A stretch of DNA of 64,000 nt from Chitinophaga sp. YR573 (GTDB lineage Bacteria > Bacteroidota > Bacteroidia > Chitinophagales > Chitinophagaceae). Positions 54,292-63,598 of the stretch are shown here, piece by piece. Made by a program: the position numbers and the translations under genes. The stretch spans positions 4,376,803-4,440,802 of the forward strand of contig NZ_FOJF01000001.1 of the NCBI RefSeq assembly GCF_900110995.1, in the 5' to 3' direction. The notes under the pieces were generated by a model that made no database searches, had not been told where the DNA came from, and saw only the letters and a list, made by a program, of their open reading frames with translations. Position 1 is the first letter of the stretch. Each line of letters opens with the position of its first letter.

Positions 54292-54735
54292 ATGGCATTC
54301 CTATCTGGTTTATTATCAATCAGTCTGTTATTACTCTTAACAGGCTTCATTTTTCACCTGCCTTACCTGTTACATTTCCCGCATGACGCAGGTATTGCTG
54401 CGGCCTGTATGTTCATTATGATAGGGTGTATGCATGTCCTGACCCCCAGGAAACTCACTTACATGATAGAACCCTGGTTACCCTATGCTTTACAACTCGT
54501 TATCCTTAGTGGAATAGGGGAGATCATCCTGGGGGCCGGGTTATTATTTCCTGCCACACAGTGGTATGCAGCCTGGGGATTAACCATCCTGCTGATACTT
54601 ATGTTCCCTGCAAATATTTATGTAGCGGTAAAGCAGTTACCTGCCCCGGGCGGTTTACCTGCAAAACCCTGGTATACCTGGAGCAGACTGGCTTTTCAGC
54701 CAGTATATATAGCCTGGATCTGGTTATCCCTTTAG
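54292..54735 (+). CDS. DoxX-like membrane protein
   Basis: 147 residues from ATG 54292, preceded by the A-rich stretch AAACAAAAACAAA; an upstream ATG at 54256 is less likely. Four membrane helices, with MIGCMHVLTPRKLTYMIEPWLPYALQLVILSGIGEIILGAGLL and ANIYVAVKQLPAPGG as in DoxX/DUF4870-like small membrane proteins. Overlaps the convergent Crp-like gene end by 12 bp. Confidence 0.75.
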   Translation: MAFLSGLLSISLLLLLTGFIFHLPYLLHFPHDAGIAAACMFIMIGCMHVLTPRKLTYMIEPWLPYALQLVILSGIGEIILGAGLLFPATQWYAAWGLTILLILMFPANIYVAVKQLPAPGGLPAKPWYTWSRLAFQPVYIAWIWLSL

Positions 54736-55290
54736 ATTCTTTCTGATCCGGCTTAAACTCTCTGGTTTAATACCCAGAAAAGAAGCCACATATTTCACAG
54801 GGACCTGCTGTACTATCTGAGGATATTCTTCCAGCAACTGTAAATACCTTTCCTGTGCAGAATACTGAAGAAAGGATAACTCACGCTGATATTTTCTTAA
54901 ATACTGATACTCGGCCAATAACCTGCCGGTCCGTTCAGCAGCATGGCTTTGACGATATAACACCTGCAAAGCATCATAATAAAAAACAAAGCCGCTTACA
55001 GGCGTTATCGCCTCTATATTAACCGCAGAAGGAGTTTGTGTAATAAAAGATGCATAAGCAGTGGAAAACATCCCGGGAAAGGCAAAATCAAGGGATACTT
55101 CATCGGTACATACCCTTACAATTCCTTCGGAAATAAAATAAATAGCTGTTGATATTCTCCCGGCACGGGCAAGATATTCGCCGGTATTGAAATGGACTTC
55201 CTGCAGTAAAGGTTCAAATAAATGCCAGTTATCACCAGCACCAGGGTCCATTTGGGATAAAGCGTTTTTCACAACAGTGATATCAGGCAT
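54724..55290 (-). CDS. Crp/Fnr-family transcriptional regulator
   Basis: 188 residues: a cyclic-nucleotide-binding-like domain (HFNTGEYLARAGRISTAIYFISEGIVRV) and a short C-terminal DNA-binding region (QQVPVKYVASFLGIKPESLSRIRKNL). No Fnr-type cysteine cluster. The start shares one base with the stop of coaA (TGATG), so the two are coupled. Confidence 0.88.
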   Translation of the reverse strand: MPDITVVKNALSQMDPGAGDNWHLFEPLLQEVHFNTGEYLARAGRISTAIYFISEGIVRVCTDEVSLDFAFPGMFSTAYASFITQTPSAVNIEAITPVSGFVFYYDALQVLYRQSHAAERTGRLLAEYQYLRKYQRELSFLQYSAQERYLQLLEEYPQIVQQVPVKYVASFLGIKPESLSRIRKNLKG

Positions 55291-56237
55291 CAGGTTTTTC
55301 TCAGTTTGAGTGACTGAACAAAGTGATGACTTCCTTTTTCAAGAATTAAACTTGCCCTGAAACGTGTAGGCATAATATTTAATTCAAGATTAGGTTTATT
55401 GATCTCATTCCAGATACCCCTGGCAAAGTCCTCAGACTCTGCATCAGAAAGATGTGCATAACGGTGGAAATATGAATCAGGATTCTGGAAGGCCGTCCTG
55501 CGCAAAGATTTGAAACGTTCTACATACCACTCCTGTAGATCTTTTTCTTCCGCATCCACATAAATGGAGAAGTCGAAGAAGTCGGATACGAAGATGGCAG
55601 GTTCCCTTTGTACCTGTGGCTGACGGGGTCTCACCTGTAACACGTTCACTCCCTCTACAATCACAATATCGGGCGATTCTATGGTCTGTAATTCATTAGG
55701 CAGTATATCATACTCAAGATGACTGTAAACCGGCGCTGTCACCTTCCCTTTGCCCGATTTCACACTGGCCAGGAACTGGATCAGGCGGCGGATATCATAA
55801 CTCTCAGGAAAACCTTTACGGTTCATGATACCTTTCTGTTCCAGTATCCTGTTCGGATAAAGGAACCCGTCAGTCGTCACCAGCGCTATCCGCGGATGAT
55901 TGGGCCAGGCGGCCAGCAGCCGTTGTAATACACGGGCTGTAGTACTTTTGCCTACAGCCACACTACCGGCAATGCCAATGATGTAAGGAACTTTATGTAC
56001 CTGGCTGCCCAGGAAACTGTTGGTAGCAGCATGTAAACCCTGCGCAGCAGTTACATACAGGTTTAACAACCGCGACAGCGGAACGTAGATCTGTGTAATT
56101 TCTTCTGTTGTCAGCGGCTCATTCAATCCGTGTAACGCATCTATATCCTTTAACAGATGTAACATTGGATCATCGCTTCTCTTAGCCCATTCTTCCCGTG
56201 TAATAGTAATATAGGGAGCGTAATTATTCCTGGTCAT
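55290..56237 (-). CDS. coaA: Pantothenate kinase type I
   Basis: Phosphorylates pantothenate, the first step of coenzyme A synthesis. Walker A GSVAVGKS at 91-98, then the family blocks [48 protein letters not shown] and [12 protein letters not shown]. Length 315 matches bacterial CoaA. Confidence 0.95.
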   Translation of the reverse strand: MTRNNYAPYITITREEWAKRSDDPMLHLLKDIDALHGLNEPLTTEEITQIYVPLSRLLNLYVTAAQGLHAATNSFLGSQVHKVPYIIGIAGSVAVGKSTTARVLQRLLAAWPNHPRIALVTTDGFLYPNRILEQKGIMNRKGFPESYDIRRLIQFLASVKSGKGKVTAPVYSHLEYDILPNELQTIESPDIVIVEGVNVLQVRPRQPQVQREPAIFVSDFFDFSIYVDAEEKDLQEWYVERFKSLRRTAFQNPDSYFHRYAHLSDAESEDFARGIWNEINKPNLELNIMPTRFRASLILEKGSHHFVQSLKLRKT

Positions 56238-56333
56238 GCCGATTTTGTTGCCGTTTGCGATAAATACAGGTGCAAGCTATATAAACCCTTCAAACATTCA
56301 AAAATTGATATGTGATCACTGGATAGCCGGTAA

Positions 56334-57692
56334 TCAGGCGATATAAACCGTTTTTACATTCAAAAACTCATGTGTTCCCTCTACTGACAGCTCTCTTCCA
56401 TAGCCGGATTGTTTAACGCCTCCAAAAGGCAAACGCGCATCTGACCGTACCATCGCATTGATAAACACATTCCCGCTCTCAATCTGAGTAGCCAGCTTCT
56501 TCGCCTTATCAAGGTCGGTAGTCCACAAAGCAGCCCCCAGTCCGAAAGGTGTCTGGTTGGCCAGCTGAATCGCATGCTGCTCGTCATTTGCGCTGATAAT
56601 CACAGCCAGCGGGCCGAAAGTCTCCTCGTCAAAAGCGGTCATACGGGGCTGCACGCCGGTCAGCAGGGTAGGTGAGAAGTTCGCTGAATCCTGTTTGCCA
56701 CCCAATATAAGAGAAGCCCCCTGGGCAATCGTTTTACGCATCTGCTGGGATAACTCGGTAGCCAGGTCCGGCCTTGCCATAGGACCCATATCCGTATCTG
56801 CCAGGAAAGGGTCTCCCTGTTTCATCTGCCCCAGTAAGGCACTCACCCGGTCTGTGAAATCACCTGATATTGACTGCTCCACTATCCAGCGTTTGGCTGC
56901 AATACAGGACTGCCCCGCATTCTGCATACGTGCTTTCACTGCAATCTTCGCAGCTTCTTCAATGTTCGCATCTTTCAGCACGATAAAAGGGTCGCTGCCA
57001 CCCAGTTCCAGCACTGTCTTTTTAATGTATTTCCCGGCTAATGCGGCCACGCTCATGCCCGCACCCGTACTGCCCGTAAGCGTTACCCCCTGTACACGTG
57101 TATCTGCTATCAGCGGCTCAATATTTTTGGAATTAATCAGCACTGCCTGGAAAGAGCCCTCCGGGAAACCCGCTTCCAGGAACAGCTTTTCTATAGCCAG
57201 GGCACAGCCGCTGACATTACTGGCATGTTTGAGTAAACCTGTATTACCCGCTAGTATATTCGGAATGGCAAAACGGAATACCTGCCAGTAAGGGAAATTC
57301 CAGGGCATAATAGCCAGCACGATACCCTTGGGTTCATAGGCAACATAACTCTGCTGCCCATCGGAATTCACCGGTTTATATTGCAGCATCTCTGCGATAT
57401 GTTGTGCATAATATTCCGCAGAAACGGCACATTTCAACACCTCTGCTTTTGCCTCTTTCAAGGTTTTTCCCATCTCCCTGGTAATGATTGCGGCGTGTAC
57501 ATCTGCCTGTTCTTTTAAGAGAGCTGCCAGTTTCAGCATGTGGTCACAGCGTTGCTGCAAAGGGATCTGTCTTGTCTGGCGGAAGGTCTGGTGACCCCAT
57601 GCCAGCAATTGTTCTATCTCCGCTTCTGTATGAGCAGCATACTCAGCGATGGTTTCCTGTGTGTATGGATTAATACTCTTGAAAGTACTCAT
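56334..57692 (-). CDS. NAD(P)-dependent aldehyde dehydrogenase (succinate-semialdehyde type)
   Basis: ALDH superfamily: MPWNFPYWQVFR, GSTGAG, catalytic Glu in TVLELGGSDPFIVL, and nucleophile Cys in NAGQSCIAAKR. C-terminal EESFGP-like ETFGPLAVI and PFGGVKQSGYGREL are present. The start at 57692 (MSTFKSINPYTQE) gives 452 residues; the frame from 57755 adds 21 odd residues. Closest in flavour to GabD-like enzymes; the substrate is inferred. Confidence 0.9.
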   Translation of the reverse strand: MSTFKSINPYTQETIAEYAAHTEAEIEQLLAWGHQTFRQTRQIPLQQRCDHMLKLAALLKEQADVHAAIITREMGKTLKEAKAEVLKCAVSAEYYAQHIAEMLQYKPVNSDGQQSYVAYEPKGIVLAIMPWNFPYWQVFRFAIPNILAGNTGLLKHASNVSGCALAIEKLFLEAGFPEGSFQAVLINSKNIEPLIADTRVQGVTLTGSTGAGMSVAALAGKYIKKTVLELGGSDPFIVLKDANIEEAAKIAVKARMQNAGQSCIAAKRWIVEQSISGDFTDRVSALLGQMKQGDPFLADTDMGPMARPDLATELSQQMRKTIAQGASLILGGKQDSANFSPTLLTGVQPRMTAFDEETFGPLAVIISANDEQHAIQLANQTPFGLGAALWTTDLDKAKKLATQIESGNVFINAMVRSDARLPFGGVKQSGYGRELSVEGTHEFLNVKTVYIA

Positions 57693-57831
57693 AAAACCAG
57701 TTTTACTTTTTACGGCAACATACATGCCGCTACGTGGAGTGTAAATGTAAGACATCTGAACATTTCAGTTCGCCACGTTGTTGAACCTATGGAAAATGTT
57801 TATATTTAGACATAACCCAAATCCACCATTT

Positions 57832-60660
57832 ATGATGTCAATCAGGAGTCTAAGTCTGGTAGCAATGCTACTTTTTTTCTTTTCAATGTCTTATGCCCAG
57901 AAACTAAAAGTTACCGGGAAGGTTACTGATGCTACCACAGGCGTTCCGCTGGAAGGGATCACTGTAAGAATTAAATTAACCAGCACAGGTACGCTCACCA
58001 GTAAAGAAGGTACCTTTTCCATCGAAGCCAAAAGTGATGATGTGCTGGAAATAAGTGCCATCGGTTTCATTGCACAGTCACAGCCGGTGAATGGTCGTAC
58101 AAACATCGATATTCAGCTTATATCCAACGTATCTGAACTGAACCAGGTAGTACTGGTAGGTACACGTGGGGGTGGAAGGGCGAAAACGGAAACGCCTGTA
58201 CCCGTAGATATCATCAACCTCTCACAATCCTCTTTGCCTACCGCAAAAATGGACCTCACCGCTGTATTAAATATGGCCGCTCCCTCTTTCAACTATAACA
58301 AACAAAGTGGTAGTGATGGTGCTGATCAGATAGACCTGGCTACACTCAGGGGGCTTGGACCGGACCAGACACTGGTACTGGTAAATGGCAAAAGGAGACA
58401 CCAGACAGCCTTCGTGGCCGTATTTGGGACCCGTGGCCGTGGTAACTCAGGAACCGACCTGAATGCCATTCCGGAAGCAGCGATAGACCGTGTTGAAATA
58501 TTACGTGATGGTGCCTCTGCTCAATATGGTTCTGATGCCATTGCAGGTGTTATCAATCTGATCCTCAAAAAGGATGTCAATCATCTTTATATCAATGCGG
58601 GTTACGCAGGTTATTATGATCATAAATACAATACTTATTTTGGTCGTGATCAGAATCAATACAAATACAGCAACCCTATAGATGGTAATACCGGTACGTT
58701 CGGTATCAGTTATGGTGTTCCTTTAGGTAAACAGGGTGGCTTCCTGAACTTCTCAGGTAACTTCCTCGTACAGGGTAAAACATACCGTCAGGCACTGGAT
58801 ACCAACCTGGCGGATAAAAACGGTCTGCCTGTAAATGCAGTAAGAAGATCTAACGGAGATGCTTCCAAAACCACCGGTGGTGGAATGATCAATATGGAAG
58901 TTCCCTTTGCAGATGGCCGTACTACTTTTTATGCTTTCGGCGGATATAACTATAAATCCTCTGATGCATATGCTTACACAAGAACATTACACGGGTACAA
59001 CCCTTTTGCAAGTGCGCATCCTGATCGTTTCCCTACAGACGCCAATGGTAATGTGATCTTCAATAAGGATATCATGTATTCCGTAGCTACTCCCGGCGGC
59101 GGACCTTTAGACACCGTATACGATCCGCATATTCAGACGCATATCAGTGATGCATCCGGAGCGGTAGGTATCAAAGGTGAACTGGGTAACAACTGGAACT
59201 GGGACCTGAGTAATACACTTGGTAAAAACAACTTCCATTTCTACGGAGATAAAACATTTAACGCCTCTCTCGGACCAAACCAGACACACTTTGATGATGG
59301 CGGTTTCTCCTTCTTACAGAATACGGCCAACCTTACTTTCGATAAATCTATTCCAACAGTAGCAGCAGGGTTAAACCTGGCTTTTGGTGCGGAATACCGT
59401 TATGAGAATTATAAGATTTATGCAGGAGAAGCAGCATCATACACGAACTACGATCCTACTTTTTTCAAAGCCACAGGTTCCCAGGGATTCCCTGGTTACA
59501 GACCTACAGATGTAGTGAGTGCAGACCGTTCCAACATTGCTGGTTTTGTTGATGCAGAACTGGATGTGACCAAGAAATGGTTGATAGGCGCTGCTATCCG
59601 TGCAGAGAATTACAGTGACTTTGGATTTACCAGCACTTACAAACTGGCTTCCCGTTACAAGCTCACTCATAACTTTAATATCAGGGGATCTATAAGTACT
59701 GGTTTCCGTGCACCATCCTTACAACAGATCAATTACAGCTCTCAGTTTACGAACGTACAGGGTGGTACTATCTCTGAAGTAAAGATTGCCCCTAACTATG
59801 ATCCTATTACAAAAGCAGCAGGTATTCCTGATCTGAAACAGGAAAAATCTGTGAATGCAAGTCTTGGTTTCTCCTGGAAACCACTGAGCGAATTAACGAT
59901 TACTATTGATGGTTATCTCGTGAAAGTAAAGGACAGGATCGTATTATCCGGACAGTTTAATAAGGGAGATACTACTTTATCACCTGCATTTTATAATGCT
60001 TTGAATGATTTACGTATTGACAATGCGCAGTTCTTTGCGAATGCAGTAAATACAACCAACACAGGTATAGATATCGTAATTGATTATAATAAACGCTGGG
60101 GTAATCAGCATTTCAGGGGATTATTTACGGGTAATATTCAACACATGAATATTGATAAAGTAAATGTGCCCGGTTCTCTGAATGATAGTTACCTGCATCA
60201 GAAAGAGTTCTTCAGTGATCGTGAAGAGAAGTTTGTATTAGCATCTGCACCGCCGGTGAAACTGGGTGTAAACCTGGAATATGGCGTAAATAAACTGAGT
60301 GTGGGTACACACCTCACTTACTTCGGTAAGATAGAACTGCTGGGTTATGGTTTTGCAGGAGACCTGGCCGGTACTGGTATTAATCCACAGGTAGAAAGTG
60401 ATGCTGATGGTACCCTGTTACCTGAGCAATTCAATTACAAGGGTAAGATGGTGACAGACCTTTACGCCAGTTATAAATTCTCTTCTCATATCAACTGGTT
60501 CATCGGCGCAGATAATATCTTCAATGTACATCCTGATTTAGGCGTTGTACAAGCAGCTAAAAACTCTGCTTTTGATGGTGAAGCCGGTGGTGCCTGGGAC
60601 CCTGTTCAGATGGGCTTCAATGGTATCAGGTTGTTTACAAGAGTAGTCCTCAACTTTTAA
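57832..60660 (+). CDS. TonB-dependent receptor
   Basis: Start at 57832 gives a signal peptide (MMSIRSLSLVAMLLFF to SYAQ); the 57778 frame is rejected. A CarboxypepD_reg-like domain (LKVTGKVTDATTGVPLEGI) precedes a plug (LRGLGPDQTLVLVNGKRRHQ, RVEILRDGASAQYGSDAIAGVINLILKK) and a large barrel ending LFTRVVLNF. About 942 residues. It lacks the SusC linker and has no SusD partner, so siderophore, metal or another small ligand is likely. A TATATTTA box (57801-57808) lies 24 bp upstream. No Fur-like site was seen near it. Confidence 0.93.
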   Translation: MMSIRSLSLVAMLLFFFSMSYAQKLKVTGKVTDATTGVPLEGITVRIKLTSTGTLTSKEGTFSIEAKSDDVLEISAIGFIAQSQPVNGRTNIDIQLISNVSELNQVVLVGTRGGGRAKTETPVPVDIINLSQSSLPTAKMDLTAVLNMAAPSFNYNKQSGSDGADQIDLATLRGLGPDQTLVLVNGKRRHQTAFVAVFGTRGRGNSGTDLNAIPEAAIDRVEILRDGASAQYGSDAIAGVINLILKKDVNHLYINAGYAGYYDHKYNTYFGRDQNQYKYSNPIDGNTGTFGISYGVPLGKQGGFLNFSGNFLVQGKTYRQALDTNLADKNGLPVNAVRRSNGDASKTTGGGMINMEVPFADGRTTFYAFGGYNYKSSDAYAYTRTLHGYNPFASAHPDRFPTDANGNVIFNKDIMYSVATPGGGPLDTVYDPHIQTHISDASGAVGIKGELGNNWNWDLSNTLGKNNFHFYGDKTFNASLGPNQTHFDDGGFSFLQNTANLTFDKSIPTVAAGLNLAFGAEYRYENYKIYAGEAASYTNYDPTFFKATGSQGFPGYRPTDVVSADRSNIAGFVDAELDVTKKWLIGAAIRAENYSDFGFTSTYKLASRYKLTHNFNIRGSISTGFRAPSLQQINYSSQFTNVQGGTISEVKIAPNYDPITKAAGIPDLKQEKSVNASLGFSWKPLSELTITIDGYLVKVKDRIVLSGQFNKGDTTLSPAFYNALNDLRIDNAQFFANAVNTTNTGIDIVIDYNKRWGNQHFRGLFTGNIQHMNIDKVNVPGSLNDSYLHQKEFFSDREEKFVLASAPPVKLGVNLEYGVNKLSVGTHLTYFGKIELLGYGFAGDLAGTGINPQVESDADGTLLPEQFNYKGKMVTDLYASYKFSSHINWFIGADNIFNVHPDLGVVQAAKNSAFDGEAGGAWDPVQMGFNGIRLFTRVVLNF

Positions 60661-60670
60661 ACGGGTGCCA

Positions 60671-60747
60671 TTTTGGGTGCAGGGCGAAGCCCTGCAAAGA
60701 CCCTTTAATTTTTTGGTGATGGTGCGCAGCACTATCACCAAAAAATC
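60671..60747 (+). repeat. Double-hairpin dispersed repeat, copy E
   Basis: Hairpin 1 is GGTGCAGGGCGAAGCCCTGC, with tip GCGAAGC. Hairpin 2 is GGTGATGGTGC, GCA loop and GCACTATCACC, with one mismatch, framed by TTTTTT/AAAAAA. It ends before the GCTCTTTGA box seen in copies A-C. It begins 10 bp after the TonB receptor stop. Confidence 0.85.
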
Positions 60748-60750
60748 ATA

Positions 60751-60788
60751 AAAAGGAAAGCCTTCCCATCCGGGAAGGCTTTCCTTTT
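60751..60788. terminator. Bidirectional intrinsic terminator
   Basis: AAAAGGAAAGCCTTCCC (60751-60767), ATCC loop, complement 60772-60788: perfect 17-bp stem between the convergent receptor (+) and pyk (-). Confidence 0.92.
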
Positions 60789-60804
60789 TATAACATAAAT
60801 AAAA

Positions 60805-62295
60805 TTACTCAGTCACCTTTGTAATCTTAATTGTATTAGTTGGCAGATGCTGTTTAACCGGTGTGCTACCAGTATTAACAACCACGTCATCAACTTTCAG
60901 GAAACCTCTTTCTTTCAGGATACCGATCTGGTCAGCGATGATATTATCAAGGCTTTCTTCTTCTCCATAATAGAAAGCGCGTACACCCCAGCTAAGGCTC
61001 AGCTGATTTACCAGGGATTTCTCTTTGGTAAATACATACAGCGGAGAGCGTGGACGGTAGCTACTTAGCATAAAGCCGGTGTAACCGCTCTGTGTCATAC
61101 CGATCAGGGCATCAGCATCCAGGTCTTCTGCCATTTTACAGGCATTATAACACAGTGCATCGCTCAGGAAGGAAGGGGAGTGACGGTGAGGAATCAGGTT
61201 ACGGTTGTAAACGATGTCTTCTTTTTCTACTTCGTCAATGATTTTCTTCATAGTCTGGATAACCAGCTCAGGGAATTGACCGGTAGCAGTTTCACCGCTC
61301 AGCATCACAGCATCAGCACCTTCCAGTACAGCGTTCGCTACGTCAGTGATTTCGCTACGGTTAGGACGGGTACGGTCGATCATGCTTTCCATCATCTGGG
61401 TAGCAACGATTACCGGTTTCGCACGGTGAATACATTTACGGATGATATCTTTCTGGATCATTGGGATCTGCTCAACCGGCAGTTCCACACCCAGGTCACC
61501 ACGGGCGATCATTACGCCATCACTTTCCCAGATAATTTCTTTCAGATTAGCGATAGCCTCTGGCTTCTCGATTTTAGAGATCACCTTTATTTTAGAATCA
61601 CGTTCTTTCAGGCGTTTGCGGAGTAACAGCAGGTCATCTACATGTCTAACAAAAGACAGGGCAACCCAGTCACATTCGTGATCGATGATGAACTGTAAGT
61701 CAACTTCATCTTTTTCTGTCAGTGCAGGCAGGGAAACCTGGGTATCTGGCAGGTTGAAACCTTTCTTGGAAGAAAGTACACCCGGGAAGGATACGATTGC
61801 TTTGATTTCGCCGGCAGCGGTTACTTCTTTTACAATAGTTTCGATCTTACCATCGTCCAGCAGGATTTTCTGACCAGGTTTGATATCCTTGTGCAGGTCA
61901 GGGTAAGAAACATATATTTTTGTTGCATTACCTACCACTTTTTCGTTCACGAACGTGAGGATCTGTCCGGGAACCAGTGGCAGTGCATTATTTTCAATTT
62001 CACCAACACGCAGTTTAGGACCTTGTAAGTCGGCCAGGATGGCAACGTTATAAGGTTCTGTAGTGTTGATTTGGCGGATCAGCTTTATAATACGCAGCTT
62101 ATCCTCGTGAGAGCCATGTGAAAAATTCAGACGGAATACATTAACGCCGGCCCTTACCAGTGCCAGTAATCCTTCGTAGGTATCGCATGCTGGTCCAACG
62201 GTAGCAACGATTTTTGTTTTGTGTTGAGAATGTGCCCTGGAAGCCTTATGGTCCATCTGTTTGTTTACGTATTTCGATAAATCGTTTGTACTCAT
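60805..62295 (-). CDS. pyk: Pyruvate kinase
   Basis: Last step of glycolysis. Family blocks: TKIVATVGPAC, NVFRLNFSHGSHED, ISKIEKPEAI, the metal/ATP site MIARGDLGVELP, and RPNRSEITDVANAVLEGADAVMLSGETA. Length 496, with a C-terminal allosteric domain. It follows pfkA by 11 bp, so two irreversible glycolytic steps are cotranscribed. Confidence 0.97.
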   Translation of the reverse strand: MSTNDLSKYVNKQMDHKASRAHSQHKTKIVATVGPACDTYEGLLALVRAGVNVFRLNFSHGSHEDKLRIIKLIRQINTTEPYNVAILADLQGPKLRVGEIENNALPLVPGQILTFVNEKVVGNATKIYVSYPDLHKDIKPGQKILLDDGKIETIVKEVTAAGEIKAIVSFPGVLSSKKGFNLPDTQVSLPALTEKDEVDLQFIIDHECDWVALSFVRHVDDLLLLRKRLKERDSKIKVISKIEKPEAIANLKEIIWESDGVMIARGDLGVELPVEQIPMIQKDIIRKCIHRAKPVIVATQMMESMIDRTRPNRSEITDVANAVLEGADAVMLSGETATGQFPELVIQTMKKIIDEVEKEDIVYNRNLIPHRHSPSFLSDALCYNACKMAEDLDADALIGMTQSGYTGFMLSSYRPRSPLYVFTKEKSLVNQLSLSWGVRAFYYGEEESLDNIIADQIGILKERGFLKVDDVVVNTGSTPVKQHLPTNTIKITKVTE

Positions 62296-62306
62296 AGCTC
62301 TATTTT

Positions 62307-63287
62307 TTAACTCGCAAGTATTTTAGTGATCTTTAACCATTCAGGATCAATGTGTTCTTTCGCCTTAATGGCCTGTTCCAGCGGAGTATAGTGAATTTTG
62401 TTGTTTACAATACCTACCATCACATTGGATGTACCTTCCAGCAATGCTTCTACAGCAGCGTAACCCATACGGCTGGCCAGGATACGGTCCTGGCAGGTAG
62501 GAGAACCACCACGCTGTATATGACCTAAGATGGTCACACGGGTATCCAGCTGAAGACATTGTTCCTTGATCTGCCTGGCCACTTCCTCAGCACCTCCTGC
62601 GGTAGAACCTTCTGCTACCACAATGATGTTCACCATCTTACGGCGGCGTTCATTCGCCTGCAGATCCTCAATGATATCCTGTACGTCAATCAGGTGTTCC
62701 GGAGTCATAATATGCTCTGCACCGGTAGAAATACCACTGTGCAGGGCTATATAACCGGCATCACGGCCCATTACCTCTATTATAAATAAGCGGTCGTGCG
62801 CATCAGCTGTATCACGGATCTTGTCGATCGCGTCTACAGCAGTGTTCACAGCCGTGTCAAAACCAATAGTAAAATCTGTTCCTGCAATGTCCTTATCAAT
62901 GGTACCGGGTAAACCTATGCACGGGATATCAAACTCCTGGCTCAGCTTGTACGCTCCGTTGAAGGAACCGTCCCCGCCAATCACTACCAGGCCGTCAATA
63001 TTGTGTTTCTTTAAATTTTCGTAGGCTTTTTTCCGTCCCTCGTACTCATGGAACTCTTTACAGCGGGCTGTTTTGAGAATAGTGCCGCCTCTCTGAATAA
63101 TGTTGGCTACAGATTTGGATTCCAAAGGGAAAATCTCGTTTTTCAGCATTCCCCTGTAACCATACATAACACCATACACATTCAGCTGATGGTAAATTCC
63201 CGTCCTCACAACGGCACGAACAGCAGCATTCATGCCTGGCGCATCTCCGCCCGAAGTTAGGACTGCAATGTTATTAACTTTTTTCAT
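62307..63287 (-). CDS. pfkA: ATP-dependent 6-phosphofructokinase
   Basis: Phosphorylates fructose 6-phosphate. LTSGGDAPGMNAAVRAVVR, GGDGSFNGA (Gly after GGD marks ATP use rather than pyrophosphate), GLPGTIDKDIAGTDFTIGFDTA, EVMGRDAGYIAL and LGHIQRGGSP. TIDKD replaces the more common TIDND; the catalytic Asp is kept. Length 326. First gene of pfkA-pyk. Confidence 0.95.
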   Translation of the reverse strand: MKKVNNIAVLTSGGDAPGMNAAVRAVVRTGIYHQLNVYGVMYGYRGMLKNEIFPLESKSVANIIQRGGTILKTARCKEFHEYEGRKKAYENLKKHNIDGLVVIGGDGSFNGAYKLSQEFDIPCIGLPGTIDKDIAGTDFTIGFDTAVNTAVDAIDKIRDTADAHDRLFIIEVMGRDAGYIALHSGISTGAEHIMTPEHLIDVQDIIEDLQANERRRKMVNIIVVAEGSTAGGAEEVARQIKEQCLQLDTRVTILGHIQRGGSPTCQDRILASRMGYAAVEALLEGTSNVMVGIVNNKIHYTPLEQAIKAKEHIDPEWLKITKILAS

Positions 63288-63598
63288 AGTTATGTTTATT
63301 TCCCTCTCTACGTTTTTGTCTATGGATTCAGGGAACCCCTACGTTGATTTGATCCTGTTTTACCCCGATATCCCCCGAACGTGTCATGAAACGCATTCAT
63401 CATTCACACTTCTCAATTTTTACCCATTCGCTCGTTTTTTCCTGAGAATCACGCTGCTTATGCATAAATTGCTAAAAAATATCAAACGGGCGCACAAAAA
63501 TAACATTTTGCCTTTTGTTTCTAATAGTATTCTGATGAATTAAGCAAAAATTTCAATTTTAGTTAACCAACAGCCTTAATTTTTTTAAAAATACACAT
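63288..63598. promoter_or_regulatory. Divergent intergenic region pfkA / prolyl oligopeptidase
   Basis: 311 bases without a credible ORF. On the minus strand TATTTTTG (63502-63495) is an exact TAnnTTTG box with a weak TTAG 18 nt upstream, placing the pfkA transcript start about 200 bases before its ATG. The right end is AT-rich and leads directly to the ATG at 63599. No further structure was noticed. Confidence 0.4.

Noticed and set aside
56695-57291. 198-codon plus-strand frame inside the aldehyde dehydrogenase gene
   Set aside because: Antisense shadow; the minus strand carries all ALDH catalytic motifs.
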